Notes: generated from the letters alone by a model not told the origin. 64,000 nucleotides of DNA from Asterella californica (GCA_036924285.1 JAYKYS010000007.1:14012001-14076000); one strand, 5' to 3'; positions 11,010 through 23,220 are shown, numbered from the stretch's first letter. A program made the numbers and translations.

Positions 11010-12879
11010 TGTGGTGCCCATAGTTTGCAAGTTTTAAGACTTTTTCAAAAATTTTAAGTTAATATTGTGTCTATATAATTAACTTTATTATTTAAGTTTG
11101 CACCCTGCTTAGCGGGAAGATGAACTTAAGATGGATTTGTGAAAAGAAGTCAACTTCTTTAGAAGTCGGAAGACAACGTCTACCGAGAAAACGTCGTCTA
11201 GAAGACGAGATCCAAAAGATAGAATCGGAAGTCTTCTAGGGAAGACTATGACTGTAATTGTGAGGCAGTAGCTAGGATCAGGGTTGACAAAGCATTTATC
11301 TAAAATGCGAGGAGTAGGTAGGGAAGCTATCAAGACTTCTTTCCTTCTTCCCAACTCAAATTCAAAATCGAGGAAGACATTGGAGGTGCGCGTAGAGAGG
11401 ATTCAGTAAGAGATTGAGAGCAATCGTCTTCTAGCAGGAAGAGAACTCTAATTAGAAGAAGGTGAAAGTTCCCGAGGATCGTAAGGATTGGAAACCTCTA
11501 CAAATCTAAGACTGGAGCTTCAGGATTGCAGAGAATGGAGCTCGAAGTCGAATGCGAGAGCAGATCCATAGCAAGGCAAAATTATCATGAACAAAATCGA
11601 ATTAGTACGCGTAGAAGACATCAGAGATTGGAGCAGAAGCGTAGCACCTTCTGGAAGCGCAGTACTGAGGTTCTTCTCGCTTCTTTTTCTCTTCTCATTA
11701 CTTTCATCCTTCTGTTCTTATGTTTCCTCGCTTCTTCGATTGCTTGCAGGGAGCCTACCTATCCCCCCCCCCTCCTCTGAAATGTCTCCTGAGAGAACTG
11801 GACGCAGAAGCGCAGTCCAATTTTTGATAGCTCTCTTTCCCAATCTCTTCCCGAAGAATCGAATTTGATCATGTTCTCCCCTCCGTCCTGAAATCTTTTG
11901 GTTCTGTTCATCAATTTCCTTACCCCATTGTGCTTCTGTCTCGAATCCATGGACAGAAGACTTGTTTGAAGGTCTGGACTTTTCCAGAAGCTGAACTTTC
12001 AAAATTCACATCAAGTAGCTTGGATTGGATTGAATTGTGAGAAGCTTGATGTGAATTCAGAGTGAAATTGAGAGTTGATAATTATTTCGAGAAGCAAGAA
12101 ACTGAAAATCAAGCCAGTGCCTCTCAAGCTTCCTGACTTCCCAAATCCACATCTTCCTAGAGAGCTAGAAGACTAGAAAGACTGACAGAATGCGCAAGAA
12201 GATGTGAGGGTCCTTTACGGGTCTCTTCTGTCTGACCCATAGCAGCTTGTTTCTTCTTCTTCCCAACTTTAGATGAGAACTGTGAGGAGTCTTGCTGACA
12301 AAATCTGGAGAGCAATGTCAAGGGTCATATCTTCTCATTAAGCAGCAAGCTTCTTCTGAGAATGTATGTGACTGAGGAGTTGAAAGATAGAGTGCGGACG
12401 GTCAGCGTCCATTATGAGGATAGATTTCGTGCAAGAAGCCAAAGACAAGTGAGATCAGTGATAGGAAGTCTAGATGCGGGAAGTCTTCTTAAGACGTCAA
12501 TTAACCAGAAGCTGTCTTGGGAGTCTTCCTGAGGACGACTGTCACCGCAGGAGCCCTCAACCTTCTTCTGATCAATTCGTAGGACTCGCTCCTCAAGTAT
12601 ATCTTCATCTTTTGCTAGGAAGTAGGATGAAGAATTGCAAGGTGGATTATCTTCTTAGGAATCAATGAGATGCCTTGCATAGTTAGGATTGCGTAGATAT
12701 AGATCGGAAGACGTGATGCAATTAGAAAGTACTCTTAGAATTCTGGAAGACATAATAGTTATCTTCTAGAAGACTGAATTCGTCTTTTGAGAGTGGAACC
12801 TGGACTGTGAGGGCCTGGTAAGGATGGAGCCTTAGGCTCACAGTAAGCATGTGTGGTATAGTGTAACAGAAGCTTCGAA
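11010..12879 (+). repeat. giant-LTR family, copy A: proximal (R2) end, GAAGAC-rich
   Basis: This block begins TGTGGTGCCCATA, the same terminus as at 50994 and (reverse complement) 42793. It aligns with 50994-52930 and with the reverse complement of 41261-42793 plus 32077-32567. It is dense in GAAGAC/GTCTTC hexamers, which can pair with each other. Near its end it carries GGAAGTAGGATGAAG, GATGCCTTGCATAGTTAGGATTG and GAGAGTGGAACC, all shared with copies B and C, and it leads straight into the start of the LTR-borne ORF. A C8 homopolymer lies at about 11765. The TG terminus and position fit an LTR start. Confidence 0.75.
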
Positions 12880-13146
12880 ATGACTATGCATCCCCGAGGT
12901 CTTGTGTTACCACAAGCGGAGCTGAGCGTAGCCAAACCCTTCATCAAGGAGTTGGGCCTTGACTTCTTCATGTTACCGTATCGTGTTGGATATTGCGTGA
13001 AGGATGTCCAAGAAAACGTGAGGTTCCTGGCTGTGGAGATGCAATGTGCTGAACAGAGACAAGAAAGAGAGAAACAAACACGAAAACGAGCGTCGCAATA
13101 TATACCAACTCCCAATGTAGATACACTGCCGGTTCTTTCTCCCTAA
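12880..13146 (+). pseudogene. LTR-borne ORF, N-terminal fragment (copy A)
   Basis: The frame opens with ATG ACT ATG CAT CCC (MTMHPRGLVLP). It matches the split copy on the minus strand (start 32076, MSMHPRGLVLP), including KPFIKELGLDFF at about residues 19-30. It then aligns loosely with residues 25-60 of the plus-strand copy at 47818 (FMLPYRVG against FLLLPWWG). After about 55 residues it diverges and runs into a junction near 13110. The N-terminal part resembles the plant transposon-associated (putative plant transposon protein) domain seen beside gypsy elements. That assignment is by memory and weak. Function is unknown. The start is supported by an upstream stop and by conservation between copies. 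Confidence 0.55.
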
Positions 13147-13379
13147 GAACACAAAACTAAGAAATAGACCAAAGCGGTCTGTAATATGCTTCCAAAGCCC
13201 CCAAAACGAGTCCCTGAATCTCAACCCAGACCCAAAACTATCAAAGCGTAGCTCAAAGTGAGAAACATCCCTTTGCTAACAAAAAGAGCTGCACCAGTAT
13301 CACACGATTCAAACCCAAGTCCAAACAACATTCATGTACAAGCTCTTAGCTAAAGCTAGCTACCACAAGCTGTACATAA

Positions 13380-14200
13380 CCAACTAGAACTCGAACGAAC
13401 TCAAAAAGACGAAACTCGTAGTGAAAGAACCGAAAAAGATATATTTGAGAACATTCTCCTTTCGTCAAACGGACTTTAGATGTAGATAAGGCCTTCCTTC
13501 CTGACTCTGTTGACCTCAAGAACTATTAGATCCGACTCCCAACAGCCGAGATATTGTCGATTTTCGATCGCATGTGATCGAACTTGCAAAAACTTCTCCC
13601 TACGGCTTAAAACCGTACACACCGTCCAAACGGATCACTTGATCTGATATTCATCTTCTCCGGTAGGTAGATCTAGCTACCTTGAACCTTGCAAAATCAC
13701 GCAAGAAATTTGATCGCAAGTTGCAAAAAACTGACGTAAATCGACTCTCTACGGCTCAAACTCGTTCATCTCACCTAAACCAACAATCCAATCCACACAC
13801 GGTCTTCTCTTGTGCGTAAGTGAAAACTCCTTGATCGCATAGGCACCAAGAACGAAGAGCTTGGCTCACCGATCGTGAAGAACAACCCAATCTCAGATCG
13901 CAGGTGAAGAATAATTGACGTAAGCGCTTCCCTGCGAGTCAATTTCAACCAAAACTCCCAAATCGCTCGATGAATCTTCGTATCGTCTTCAATTTCTTGA
14001 AGAACTCGGAGTTCTGATCCCGATGGATCCAAGGACAGCAAGTTTGGACTCCGGAACGATACGAACGACTCGAACGGTCCAACTCTCCTTCACATATCAC
14101 TGAAGTCTCAAAAAACCTCTCCTGCGTCTCAATTTCTCTCAGAACACAGTCCTCGATCCGTCTCTTCACGAACCGTTGTAACCCCACATGCAAGCGGTTC
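13380..14200 (-). repeat. repeat T, inverted partner of 49130-49970
   Basis: The minus strand here aligns closely with the plus strand of 49130-49970. Shared strings include GAAGAGA(C/A)(G/A)GAT, GGTTTTTTGAGACTTCAGTGA-like sequence, GTTGGACCGTTCG, GGAGTCCAAACTTGCTGTC, CGGTGAGCCAAGCTCTTC and GACCGTGTGTGGATTGGAT. Frames of 60-88 codons stay open in both copies, but I read this as repeat conservation rather than coding. The block sits just beyond the stop of the LTR-borne ORF in copy B, where copy C instead has the R1 segment. The style (about 100-bp modules with AAATTGAG-type phrases) recalls LTR or leader sequence of a further retroelement. Confidence 0.65.
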
Positions 14201-14357
14201 CCCTTCCTAATTAGCCATCCACCTTACTACTCCTGCGCTGCCTATTCTGCCACATGGTCACCTATCTAATATTAAACTAAACTGCCACCTCCTAAGATGG
14301 CATGTTTAAGTTCCTACTAAGTTTGGACAAGTCAACTTGTCTTCTGCGCTTTGCTAC

Positions 14358-16163
14358 CTACTCTAATTGCTCGGATGCAATCTCCATGAGATCTACTCCT
14401 ACCTGAACTCCTAACTCGGCTTCTGATAAGCTTGGAAGCCTTGCAATTACCTCGGGTGTCACTGAGGTGGCTTCCTCCTCAACATTCGTCGCTGGCTCTG
14501 CTGTTGCGGCTGCTTCTGCTTCGGAAGAAGGAAGCGTCTTCTGGGAAGCTGGGTCGACTAGTTCTTCCTTGCTCTTCTGAGACACTAGTTCGACACTGAG
14601 AGCCATGGTGACCTCATAGAGGTCCGGGGAAGTCGCTTCCTCCACTCGGAATACCTGGGAAGACAGCTCTTCTTCCTGTCTTCCTGAAGACATCTTGTCT
14701 TTCGGAGCTTCTTCCGGGATCTTCTCGGCTTCCAACGCTGTCACTACCAAGTGGAAAGCGAGGTCGAACTCCTCCTTCTCCAAGTCAGGTCCGGTCGATG
14801 GTGTTGGGGCTTGAGAAGATGCAGTTGCGGATGGCGGAATCAAAGGAAGACCATAGAGTGTATTTACTCCTCCTATCTGCCGATCCAAATACCTGAACAT
14901 GCTCTCCTTGCACTCTACCAACATCACTCTGGACTCGTCGTCCCATTCTCTAGCTAAGGTAAGAAGCTTCCTACCCACGGTGAAGTTGAACTTCTTCCAA
15001 AGCGCTTCCACCGACTGAGCTAGCATCCCCTGCGCACGAGCTTCCGCTGCTTCCCGCTGCGTCTTCTCGGCTGCAGTCTGCGCTTCTGCGGCTTCTCGTA
15101 GTGTCTTCCATGTCGTCTTCTCCTCTGCAAGGGCGATGATCCTACCCCGCACTCGCAGAACCTCCTGGTCACGCTGCTGTAAACGCGCCTGCAACTCCTG
15201 GTTGCTCTTCTTCAGCTACGTTAGCTCCTTAGCAGAAGCGGCTGCTTCCGTCCTGTACTTCGCTGCGAGCTTCTTCGTGGTGCGGAGGTTGGCTTCTAGC
15301 GCTTCTACCTTCTTCTGGCCTTCTTCCTGCTGCATCAAGATGCGCAGACCGAATCCAGGCTGTAGTGGCTTCTCCTGAGCCTTCGTCCTCTTCTCGATCA
15401 ACTCCATAGCGGGCTGGATCTCTGAATGGAAGAAGGCACTGAACTCCTCCAGTCTTCTTCCTGCGGAAGACAGACTCATCTCCACAATCCGATCGGAGGT
15501 ATCGACCTTGTCTTTCTGAGGCAAGGATGCCTCTTCCATCACTATGGTCTTCTGCTTCTGCGCGCGAGAAGAAGCTACTCTTCTCATCTTCCGGGGTGGA
15601 AGATCTCTCCTCATGGCAGAAGCGGTCCTCTTTACTGCGCTTCCTCGCATCGCAATAGGAGTATCCATCCATCCTTCTTCTTCTGGAGTCTTCGGAAGAC
15701 TCCATAGTGTTGCAGAAGCGGTCTTCTGCGTAGCTCGGGTACTCAGTGGCTCATCCGGTGAGTCGGACTCCGATCCAGAGTGAATGAACGGGAAGGAGGT
15801 GGTCTTCCTAGGCATGCTCCTAGGACCCATCTTCCTTGGTGGTGTCGCTTCTTCTGATCCTCTGGAATCGTCTTCCCTCACCAGAAGCGTCTTCTGATGA
15901 GTACGGGGCTTCATCTGTGGCATTAGAGTGACAAGGAGAGTCATTGCTGCTGCTCGGTCGTCTTCTCCAGAGGTCTCCTCCTTCGTCTCATGCTGCCTTG
16001 TTGGTCCATATTTTGCCAATTGACCTGCCGTGAGACCCCCCTTGACCACATACAGGTAACAAAAGAACGGAGTAAGAAGTCCTCCTGCCGGGGTACCTAA
16101 GTACACCAGCTCTGTCTGTACATAAGCGTGGAAGAACGCACCCCAGTTGACATTCTCTCCCGC
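14358..16163 (-). pseudogene. LTR-borne ORF, C-terminal two thirds (copy B), split by gypsy-1 and gypsy-2
   Basis: Reading from 16163, the frame is open (GENVNWGAFFHAYVQTELVY...) to a single TAG at 15216-15218 and then on to the TAA below 14358, about 600 codons. The first 45 residues align with the plus-strand copy at 48310-48450 (shared W, FH, V, YIG/YLG, F and G positions). The middle is basic and Ser/Thr-rich. Around residues 245-350 is a long Glu/Ala/Arg/Gln-rich coiled coil, followed by an acidic Ala/Glu-rich tail. The TAG reads most simply as a former CAG (ELT-stop-LKKSNQEL). The upstream part lies across the gypsy-1/gypsy-2 block at 31922-32076. About 110 codons found in the 47818 copy are missing between the two halves. 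The protein may be structural; its function is unknown. Confidence 0.7.
16160..16163. repeat. target-site duplication, left of gypsy-1 (CCGC)
   Basis: CCGC precedes the gypsy-1 5' LTR and CCGC follows its 3' LTR at 23215-23218. Four bases match exactly; a 5-bp duplication does not. The downstream copy is followed by only GC and then the TGTCGTG start of gypsy-2. Confidence 0.55.
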
Positions 16164-17445
16164 TGTCGCGCTACTTGGCGGCTACATGTTATATTTCTAC
16201 TCCGACGTTTGAGTTTAGTAGTTCTAGAAGTTAGCTTATATTACTTCTAGTCATTTATGTAAATGTTTGACACCTTTGCATACGGTGTTAACACTATTTT
16301 GAGTCTTAGTAGGTTGATTACCATGTTGATAGGGCTTAAGCTCATGGGTTGTATTTGCGTGTCGCCCATGCACGCTTTCTAGCTGATTTAAGTTATTTTT
16401 CGGGGCTGCGTGTCGTTTTAAGTAATTTAAGTTTTACGCTGGCACTCTAGGGGGCTTGACGTGGTAGCCTATGAGTAAAACTAAGTTGCCACGTGGTTTA
16501 GGGTACTAAAGGACAACCAAGTGGAGCTATGAACTCCCATTGGTCCATTTTTGTCTTTTGTTAAACTCTAAATTTAGAAACAGAGCTCTAGAGTGGAGTT
16601 CGAGCATTTGGTGAGGGGTCTTCGAAATCTGAGAGCACAGGGAGAGAGTGCTCGTCATGCCAAGCACTTCCAGTGAAAATTTCGATCGATTTGAGTCAAT
16701 AAAGACGGAGTTATGAGCAATTGAAGTTCGGATTGTGCTAGAATTGAATCATTTTGGTTGGATTTAGGGTTTTCAGTGTCACTCGCAGCAGATTTGAGGA
16801 AATTGCTTCAAAACTTCGAGGTTGTGTTCTCCGCCAGCAGGGCTACGATTTCACAAAAATTTTCATATCGATTGAGCAACTGAGTAATTCAGGGCGGCCG
16901 CTGAAGCTGAGGGGGTCTGAAAAGCTCTTAATCTAGAGCAGCGACTTCAGAGGAGGAGATCTACAGTTCTGTGTACATTCAGGAGTCCCAACTTCACAGG
17001 GATGTTCAGCACCCTGTAGACTGCAAATCCTATAAGAAACTTCGAAATTGATCGAGCCAAACTCCTGTTATAGGTTGAAATAGCCAGCTAGGTACCAGAA
17101 ATTGCCGTAGTTTTCTTGCTCAAAACTTTTCTGTTCATATCTCCGTGTCAGAATTTGATCTCAGGCTGAAATTTCGTCTGTGAGTTCAGTAGTACCTCAT
17201 TTGCATGTAGGGGAAGTTTAGAGGTCTAAATCTTCATAGTTTTCCTCTCCGTGAGTGTCAAAGTTCACCGCCGAATCCTATTACTGCCAGCTAGACCTGA
17301 ATTTCGCCTTCTGGGTATATTACTAGATCTTACACATCTGTGTGAGTGTTTATAGCCCTATTGTGACCTGAAAGCCAACCTCTTGAGTGAACAACCACAG
17401 CCAGAAGCCCGGCGCTTTCTTAGGTAGACGGATTACACTCCGACA
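16164..17445 (+). repeat. gypsy-1 5' LTR
   Basis: The 1282-bp direct repeat begins TGTCGCGCTACTTGG and ends ACTCCGACA. It carries promoter and polyadenylation signals in the family, but I cannot place a TATA box with confidence. A 60-codon frame starting MVGFRVF occurs identically in both LTRs and is incidental. The central 900 bp is shared with the LTRs of gypsy-2 (for example GAGTCTTAGTAGGTTGATTA), showing that the two elements are subfamilies of one lineage. Confidence 0.95.
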
Positions 17446-17521
17446 TACTCTCTTTTTGGTGAACTCGACGTGAAACACCTAGGGTGGGAGTTTTCTTGAG
17501 AGTGTTACATGATCAGATATC
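17446..17521 (+). promoter_or_regulatory. gypsy-1 leader with possible primer-binding site
   Basis: TGGTGAACTCGACGTG begins at 17457, 11 bp after the LTR, and starts with the TGG expected for pairing with a tRNA CCA end. I cannot name the tRNA. The leader runs to the gag ATG at 17522. Confidence 0.4.
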
Positions 17522-18307
17522 ATGGCCAACCAAGGATCATCAAGTGGAGCTGCTGCTGCTGCTCAGCAACCTGTTCAGTTGGATGCTGCTACGATGAAGA
17601 TGTTCCAAGCTTTTTCCATGTTTATGTAGCAGCAGCAGAGCACAGAGAGGAAGGAGGTATTAGCAACCAAGGCGTTGCAATCTGTGGTGCATCAGATGGA
17701 CCAGTTCAAGGGTACAGATATTTCCAAGTATGTGCGATACTATGCTAGGGAGATGGAGGTGAACAAGGTGCCTGAGAAGGAGATGGTGGAAAACTTTGAG
17801 CTTGCTGTTGTCCCTGAGATTCGTGGGCGTGTGAAGGAGCTCAAGCAGCAGCAAGGACAGAGTTGGGAGAGCTTTATGCGAGCTTTGAAGGAGGAGTACT
17901 ACACTGAAGATTCAGAGAGGGTGACCAAGAGAACGTTCTTGGAGTGGGTGGTTAAGCCCAACAAAGGTTTGTCTGTAAATGAGTTGTTAAGGGAATTTGA
18001 TCGTCAGTATGCTCAGCTTTCTAGGACAGAAAAGCTTACATTAGAGGTGGAGAAGACCGAGCTTTTCCTACAAGCAGCGGACATGACTATTCAGGAGAAG
18101 CTTGAGCTGTTGCTGGAAGACAAGAGTGAGGAGAGAGGATTGAAGACTGACTGGAAGGAGGTTGAAGAGGCTGTCTCTTTGCTGACCAAGAGACAGAGAA
18201 GAAGGGACAAGGTGGTGGTAAGTGAAGCAGCACCTCTGATAATTCCTGTCAAGCAGTTGCCTGCTAAGCCCGCTTTGGTAATTGCTAGATGTTGCTGCAG
18301 AACATGA
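17522..18307 (+). pseudogene. gag: gypsy-1 gag (capsid part), one nonsense codon
   Basis: The frame starts at ATG 17522 (MANQGSSSGAAAA) and continues to 18307, broken by TAG at 17627-17629, probably a former CAG in a poly-CAG stretch (FMFM-stop-QQQ). The capsid-like part (DISKYVRYYAREMEVNKV, EFDRQYAQLSRTEKLTLE) matches gypsy-2 gag residue by residue in many places. The usual CCHC zinc knuckle is absent because the frame ends before it. Gag forms the virus-like particle that packages element RNA. The truncation at its 3' end joins directly to the region upstream of RT, so the protease was deleted with the nucleocapsid. Confidence 0.85.
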
Positions 18308-18373
18308 GAGGAATCGTGATAGCTTGAGAGACCGTCCACTGCCTAAGATTACTCAGGAGTTTAGAGAGTCTAG

Positions 18374-21300
18374 GGGTTTTGGCAGAGTACCATTGAAGAG
18401 CGAGACTTCAACGGTACAGTAGAGATAGGATTCTCGCCTGATCCAGTAAAGCAGGAAGCTTTATCCACTAGCTTCTTAGGATTGACGTCATGTGGATCAG
18501 TATGTTATAGGAAGGTTGAGAATTTGAAGAGGTTTGAGAGGCAACATGTGAAGTATGTACAGCAGTCTTTGTGGAATAATGAAGAGTTAGCAAGAGATGA
18601 ATACGTATCTGGAGTGTTTGAAGAGCAGTATTTGGTAGATACTATAGGGGAGTTGAAATTGATAGTAGAAAGTTCTATAGATGATGTAGATAGAGTGGTG
18701 AGAGTGAGCTCCAAGGAGCTTTATGATGTAATTGATAAGTTTATAGATCGGCAAGAGGTGTATGTGGAGACCAAGTACAAGTCAGTGACAAAGAAAGTCA
18801 AACCAGTGGCTTTGCCTTTACCACTCGATTACAATCAGAAGATGGAGCAAGCTGCACGAGAACCGACGCTTAGAGGACCGAGAAGAATTGGGCACCAGTT
18901 TACAGAAACAACACTGAAGGACCTGAGGATTGGAGGTGATGGATTTCTTACTGAGCAAGAGAAGAAGAGCTTCAGGGAGATGCTATCTAGACATGGTAAG
19001 GCGTTTGCGTTTGAGTCACATGAAGTATGATGTGTAGATCCAAGTGTAGTTGCACCTATGGTAATCTTTACTATACCGCATGTGCCTTGGAATCTACGTC
19101 CTATCCCTGTACCTAGAGCTCATCTACCAAAGTTGATAGACTTGCTCAATGAGAGGATTAGGATGGGTATCTTGGAACCATCTATAGCTCCCTACTCTAG
19201 CAGATGGTTTACTGTTCCGAAGAAGAGTGGAGCTTTGAGATTCATTCAAGATATGCAGCCAGTTAACAAGGTGACTATCAGGAATATGGGTATAGGACCT
19301 ATTGTAGACGAGTTTGCAGAGGCTTTTGCTGGTCGTGCTATCTATTCAATGGGAGACTTATATTCAGGTTACGATCAGTTTCAGTTATCCTCTGAGAGTA
19401 GAGACTTGACTACAATGAGGACACCTTTGGGGTTACTAAGGATGTGCACCTTGCCACAAGGTGCTACCAATTCTGTAGCACATATGATGAATGGCATGAA
19501 TAAAGTTTTGAGGGATTTTATTCCTGAAAAAACTATGCCATTCCTTGATGATGTGCCGATCAAAGGGTGTGCTGAGGAGGAGAAGAATGAGGTAATGGAT
19601 CAGAGGGGGTGCCGTAAGTTTGTTGCAGATCACATAGCTGACTGTGATAAGATATTGAGTCGACTGGAGGAGGTTCATTTGACTTTATCAGGAGCAAAGT
19701 CTGTATTTGGAGAACAGGAGGTGTTAATAGTGGGGCACCTATGTGGATCTTATGGTCAGAAACCTTGTCCGAACAAGGTTGATGCCATTCGAAAGATGAA
19801 GGAAACATGTGGGTCAGTTACCGAGGTGAGAAGATTTCTAGGTGCATGTGTGTTTTATCATATATGGATTCCACACTTTGCTCATGTAGCAGATCCGTTG
19901 TACAAGCTGTTGAGGAAAGGGCAAAGATTTCAGTGGCAAGAGGAGCAAAGCGAGGCTATGAGGAAGTTGAAGGATCTTTTGGCTTCACCACCAACTCTAC
20001 GGAAGGTAATATATGAGCTGGGCAGATCTGTTATCCTTACTGTTGATACTAGTCCTATTGGCATTGGATGGGCTATAGGACAAGATGATCAAGAAGGAAA
20101 TAGATATGTGGTGCGTTTTGGTGCTAAGGTATTAAGTTCACGGCAGAGAGACTACCCTCAGGTCAAGAGAGAGCTATGGGGAGTAGTTACTGCGATGAAG
20201 AGTGACAAGGAATACTTGATAGGAGCACATGTGGTTGTGGAGACAGATTGCTTACCTCTCTTGGGAATGATCACTAGCTGTACAACTCCAGATATTGCTA
20301 TGTTGAGGTGGATAGCATATATCAAGTCCTTGAACCCAGAGTTTAGACATATCGCAGGAAAAGACAATCCTGTGGCAGATATGTTATCAAGGGCTAGGTA
20401 TTACGATGAGAAAGAAATGATAGATGATCAGGAGGATGTGGGAACAGAGTTCTATTCTAGTGCTCTTGCTAGAAGGGATAGAAGCTGTTTTGCAGCTCCA
20501 TTAGAGTTATTTGAGGAAACTATGTATGATGGCGAGTGGTTGGATCTTGGGCGCTATTTGAGTTCATTGGAAAGGCAAGAAGGATGGTCTGATGCAGATT
20601 TCAAGAGGATCCGTAGAATAGCTTATGGTTACTTTTTACATGGAGGACATCTATGGAAGCGTCCTAAGCTACAAGGAGGTATACCGCAACGGGTGGTATG
20701 TGACTTGGAATTGCAGCGGCAGCTGATCAAGGAGTTTCATGAGAGTCTATGGGCCGGTCATAGAGGAGTTTGGGCTACATTTGCCAAGATGAAGGAGAAG
20801 TATTGGTGAAAGGGTATGTATAAGGATGTAGTACAGTTTGTTTCATCCTGTATACCTTGCCAGATGTATTCCAACGTACGTCATCGTGATGGATTGCATC
20901 CTACTTATCCTTTAGCCATTCATTACAAATGGGTAGTGGATCTGGTAACTATGCCATTTGGGCTTGGACAAATGAGGTATCTAGTCTTGGCTAGAGAAGA
21001 TCTATCTAACCAAGTTGAAGGCCGTGCCTTGAGGACGAAGACCACTGTTAGTGTCTGCCGCTTTCTACTTGAAGATGTTATTTGTAGATATGGGTGTGTG
21101 GGAAAGATCACTGCAGATAGGGGTGAGCTGGATTCACAAGAAGCAGTTGAGTTCTTCAAGCGATTGGGAATCAAGTTGGCATTAACCACTGCTTACAATC
21201 CTGAAGGGAATGGCAAGAGCGAAAGAGGTCATCCGCCAATCATCAAAGCTTTGGTAAAAGCTTGCAAGGGTAAGATCCGTGAATGGCCTAGACTGCTACC

Positions 21301-21889
21301 GTTTGCTTTATGGGCAGACCGTACAACTCATAGTACCGTTACAGGTTACATGCCAACAGAGTTGATACTAGGGCAAAAACCTGTGATGCCGATTGAGGAG
21401 GTTGTGCCTACTTGGAATGTTTTGCCATGGGAAGATGGTAGAAGTACGGAGGATCTTCTTGCATTAAGGATCCAGCAGTTAGAACGGAGACCTGAGGATG
21501 TTGCCAAAGCTGTGGAAAGGTTGAAGACTGCTAGAGAGAGAAACAAAGGCAGATTTGATAGAACACATAGATTACGACCCAAACCAGTTAAGGAAGGTGA
21601 TTGGGTGTTAGTCTATGATAGTAGTCTTGATAATCAGCATAGCGCTATCAGAAAGTTTTCCAAGAGATGGTTCGGACCTTCTGTGGTGTTAGAAGTTTAT
21701 GATAATGCCACATACTCTTTGAGAGAGTTAGATGGTGCAGTGCTCAAGATACCAGTCGCAGGGAAGAGAATCAAGCTCTTTAGAAGGAGAGGGGAGGACC
21801 AGAACATTGCAGAGCTTACTGAGGATGAAGCTGAAGACTCAATGCAGGTTGAAGATGAGTTTGAAGCCGAAGCTGAAGAGTCTTGATCT
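18374..21889 (+). pseudogene. pol: gypsy-1 pol: RT, RNase H, integrase, two nonsense codons
   Basis: One frame runs from 18374 to 21889 with TGA at 19028-19030 and 20807-20809. Order: a linker, RT (VPHVPWNLRPIPVP entry motif near 19075, polymerase box FLDDVP near 19545), RNase H (TVDTSPIGIGWAIG near 20045; ETDCLPLLGM), a zinc-binding segment (CIPCQMY), integrase core (DLVTMP, ADRGELDS, NPEGNGKSERGH) and a C-terminal GPY-like region (WVLVYDSS, KRWFGPSVVLEVYDNATYSL). The second stop falls in a YWW motif (TGG to TGA). The first replaces a Gly codon. It resembles, from memory, gypsy elements common in fungi and found in some plants. No chromodomain is visible. It cannot give a full polyprotein as it stands. 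Confidence 0.92.
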
Positions 21890-21932
21890 GGATGGCACAT
21901 ACCGGAGGATGTGCAGGTTCAGAGGGGGTGGA

Positions 21933-23214
21933 TGTCGCGCTACTTGGCGGCTACATGTTATATTTCTACTCCGACGTTTGAGTTTAGTAGTTCTAGAAGT
22001 TAGCTTATATTACTTCTAGTCATTTATGTAAATGTTTGACACCTTTGCATATGGTGTTAACACTATTTTGAGTCTTAGTAGGTTGATTACCATGTTGATA
22101 GGGCTTAAGCTCATGGGTTGTATTTGCGTGTCGCCCATGCACGCTTTCTAGCTGATTTAAGTTATTTTTCGGGGCTGCGTGTCGTTTTAAGTAATTTAAG
22201 TTTTACGCTGGCACTCTAGGGGGCTTGACGTGGTAGCCTATGAGTAAAACTAAGTTGCCACGTGGTTTAGGGTACTAAAGGACAACCAAGTGGAGCTATG
22301 AACTCCCATTGGTCCGTTTTTGTCTTTTGTTAAACTCTAAATTTAGAAACAGAGCTCTAGAGTGGAGTTCGAGCATTTGGTGAGGGATCTTCGAAATCTG
22401 AGAGCACAGGGAGAGAGGGCTCGTCATGCCAAGCACTTCCAGTGAAAATTTCGATCGATTTGAGTCAATAAAGACGGAGTTATGAGCAATTGAAGTTCGG
22501 ATTGTGCTAGAATTGAATCATTTTGGTTGGATTTAGGGTTTTCAGTGTCACTCGCAGCAGATTTGAGGAAATTGCTTCAAAACTTCGAGGTTGTGTTCTC
22601 CGCCAGCAGGGCTACGATTTCACAAAAATTTTCATATCGATTGAGCAACTGAGTAATTCAGGGCGGCCGCTGAAGCTGAGGGGGTCTGAAAAGCTCTTAA
22701 TCTAGAGCAGCGACTTCAGAGGAGGAGATCTACAGTTCTGTGTACATTCAGGAGTCCCAACTTCACAGGGATGTTCAGCACCCTGTAGACTGCAAATCCT
22801 GTAAGAAACTTCGAAATTGATCGAGCCAAACTCCTGTTATAGGTTGAAATAGCCAGCTAGGTACCAGAAATTGCCGTAGTTTTCTTGCTCAAAACTTTTC
22901 TGTTCATATCTCCGTGTCAGAATTTGATCTCAGGCTGAAATTTCGTCTGTGAGTTCAGTAGTACCTCATTTGCATGTAGGGGAAGTTTAGAGGTCTAAAT
23001 CTTCATAGTTTTCCTCTCCGTGAGTGTCAAAGTTCACCGCCGAATCCTATTACTGCCAGCTAGATCTGAATTTCGCCTTCTAGGTATATTACTAGATCTT
23101 ACACATCTGTGTGAGTGTTTATAGCCCTATTGTGACCTGAAAGCCAACCTCTTGAGTGAACAACCACAGCCAGAAGCCTGGCGCTTTCCTAGGTAGACGG
23201 ATTACACTCCGACA
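21933..23214 (+). repeat. gypsy-1 3' LTR
   Basis: This is the second 1282-bp LTR, same boundaries as the 5' copy. Differences seen by eye include C/T near 16286, A/G near 16546, G/A near 16617, T/G near 16650, A/G near 17031 and C/T, G/A, C/T and T/C in the last 170 bp. It is followed by CCGCGC and then the 5' LTR of gypsy-2. Confidence 0.95.
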
Positions 23215-23220
23215 CCGCGC

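Larger units (their letters stand above)
16164..23214 (+). mobile_element. gypsy-1: Ty3/gypsy LTR retrotransposon, internally deleted
   Basis: This is a complete LTR-to-LTR insertion of 7051 bp. The LTRs (16164-17445 and 21933-23214) are each 1282 bp, start TGTCG and end CGACA, and differ at about nine positions, eight of them transitions. A purine tract (AGAGGGGGTGGA) sits immediately before the 3' LTR. Order is gag, RT, RNase H, integrase. The zinc knuckle and protease present in the related gypsy-2 are missing, and the internal region is about 1.8 kb shorter. Three in-frame stops are present. It is embedded, with gypsy-2, in the LTR-borne ORF of the giant-LTR family. The low LTR divergence marks it as the youngest dated insertion in the window. 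Confidence 0.93.

Noticed and set aside
13775..14193. Frames of 82-88 codons conserved in both copies of repeat T
   Set aside because: Conservation extends equally through non-open sequence around them, so I read it as recent repeat duplication rather than coding constraint.
16754..16936. 60-codon frame MVGFRVF..., repeated identically at 22523-22705
   Set aside because: It lies in the LTR of gypsy-1 and is duplicated only because the LTRs are near-identical; no homologue and no conservation in the gypsy-2 LTR.
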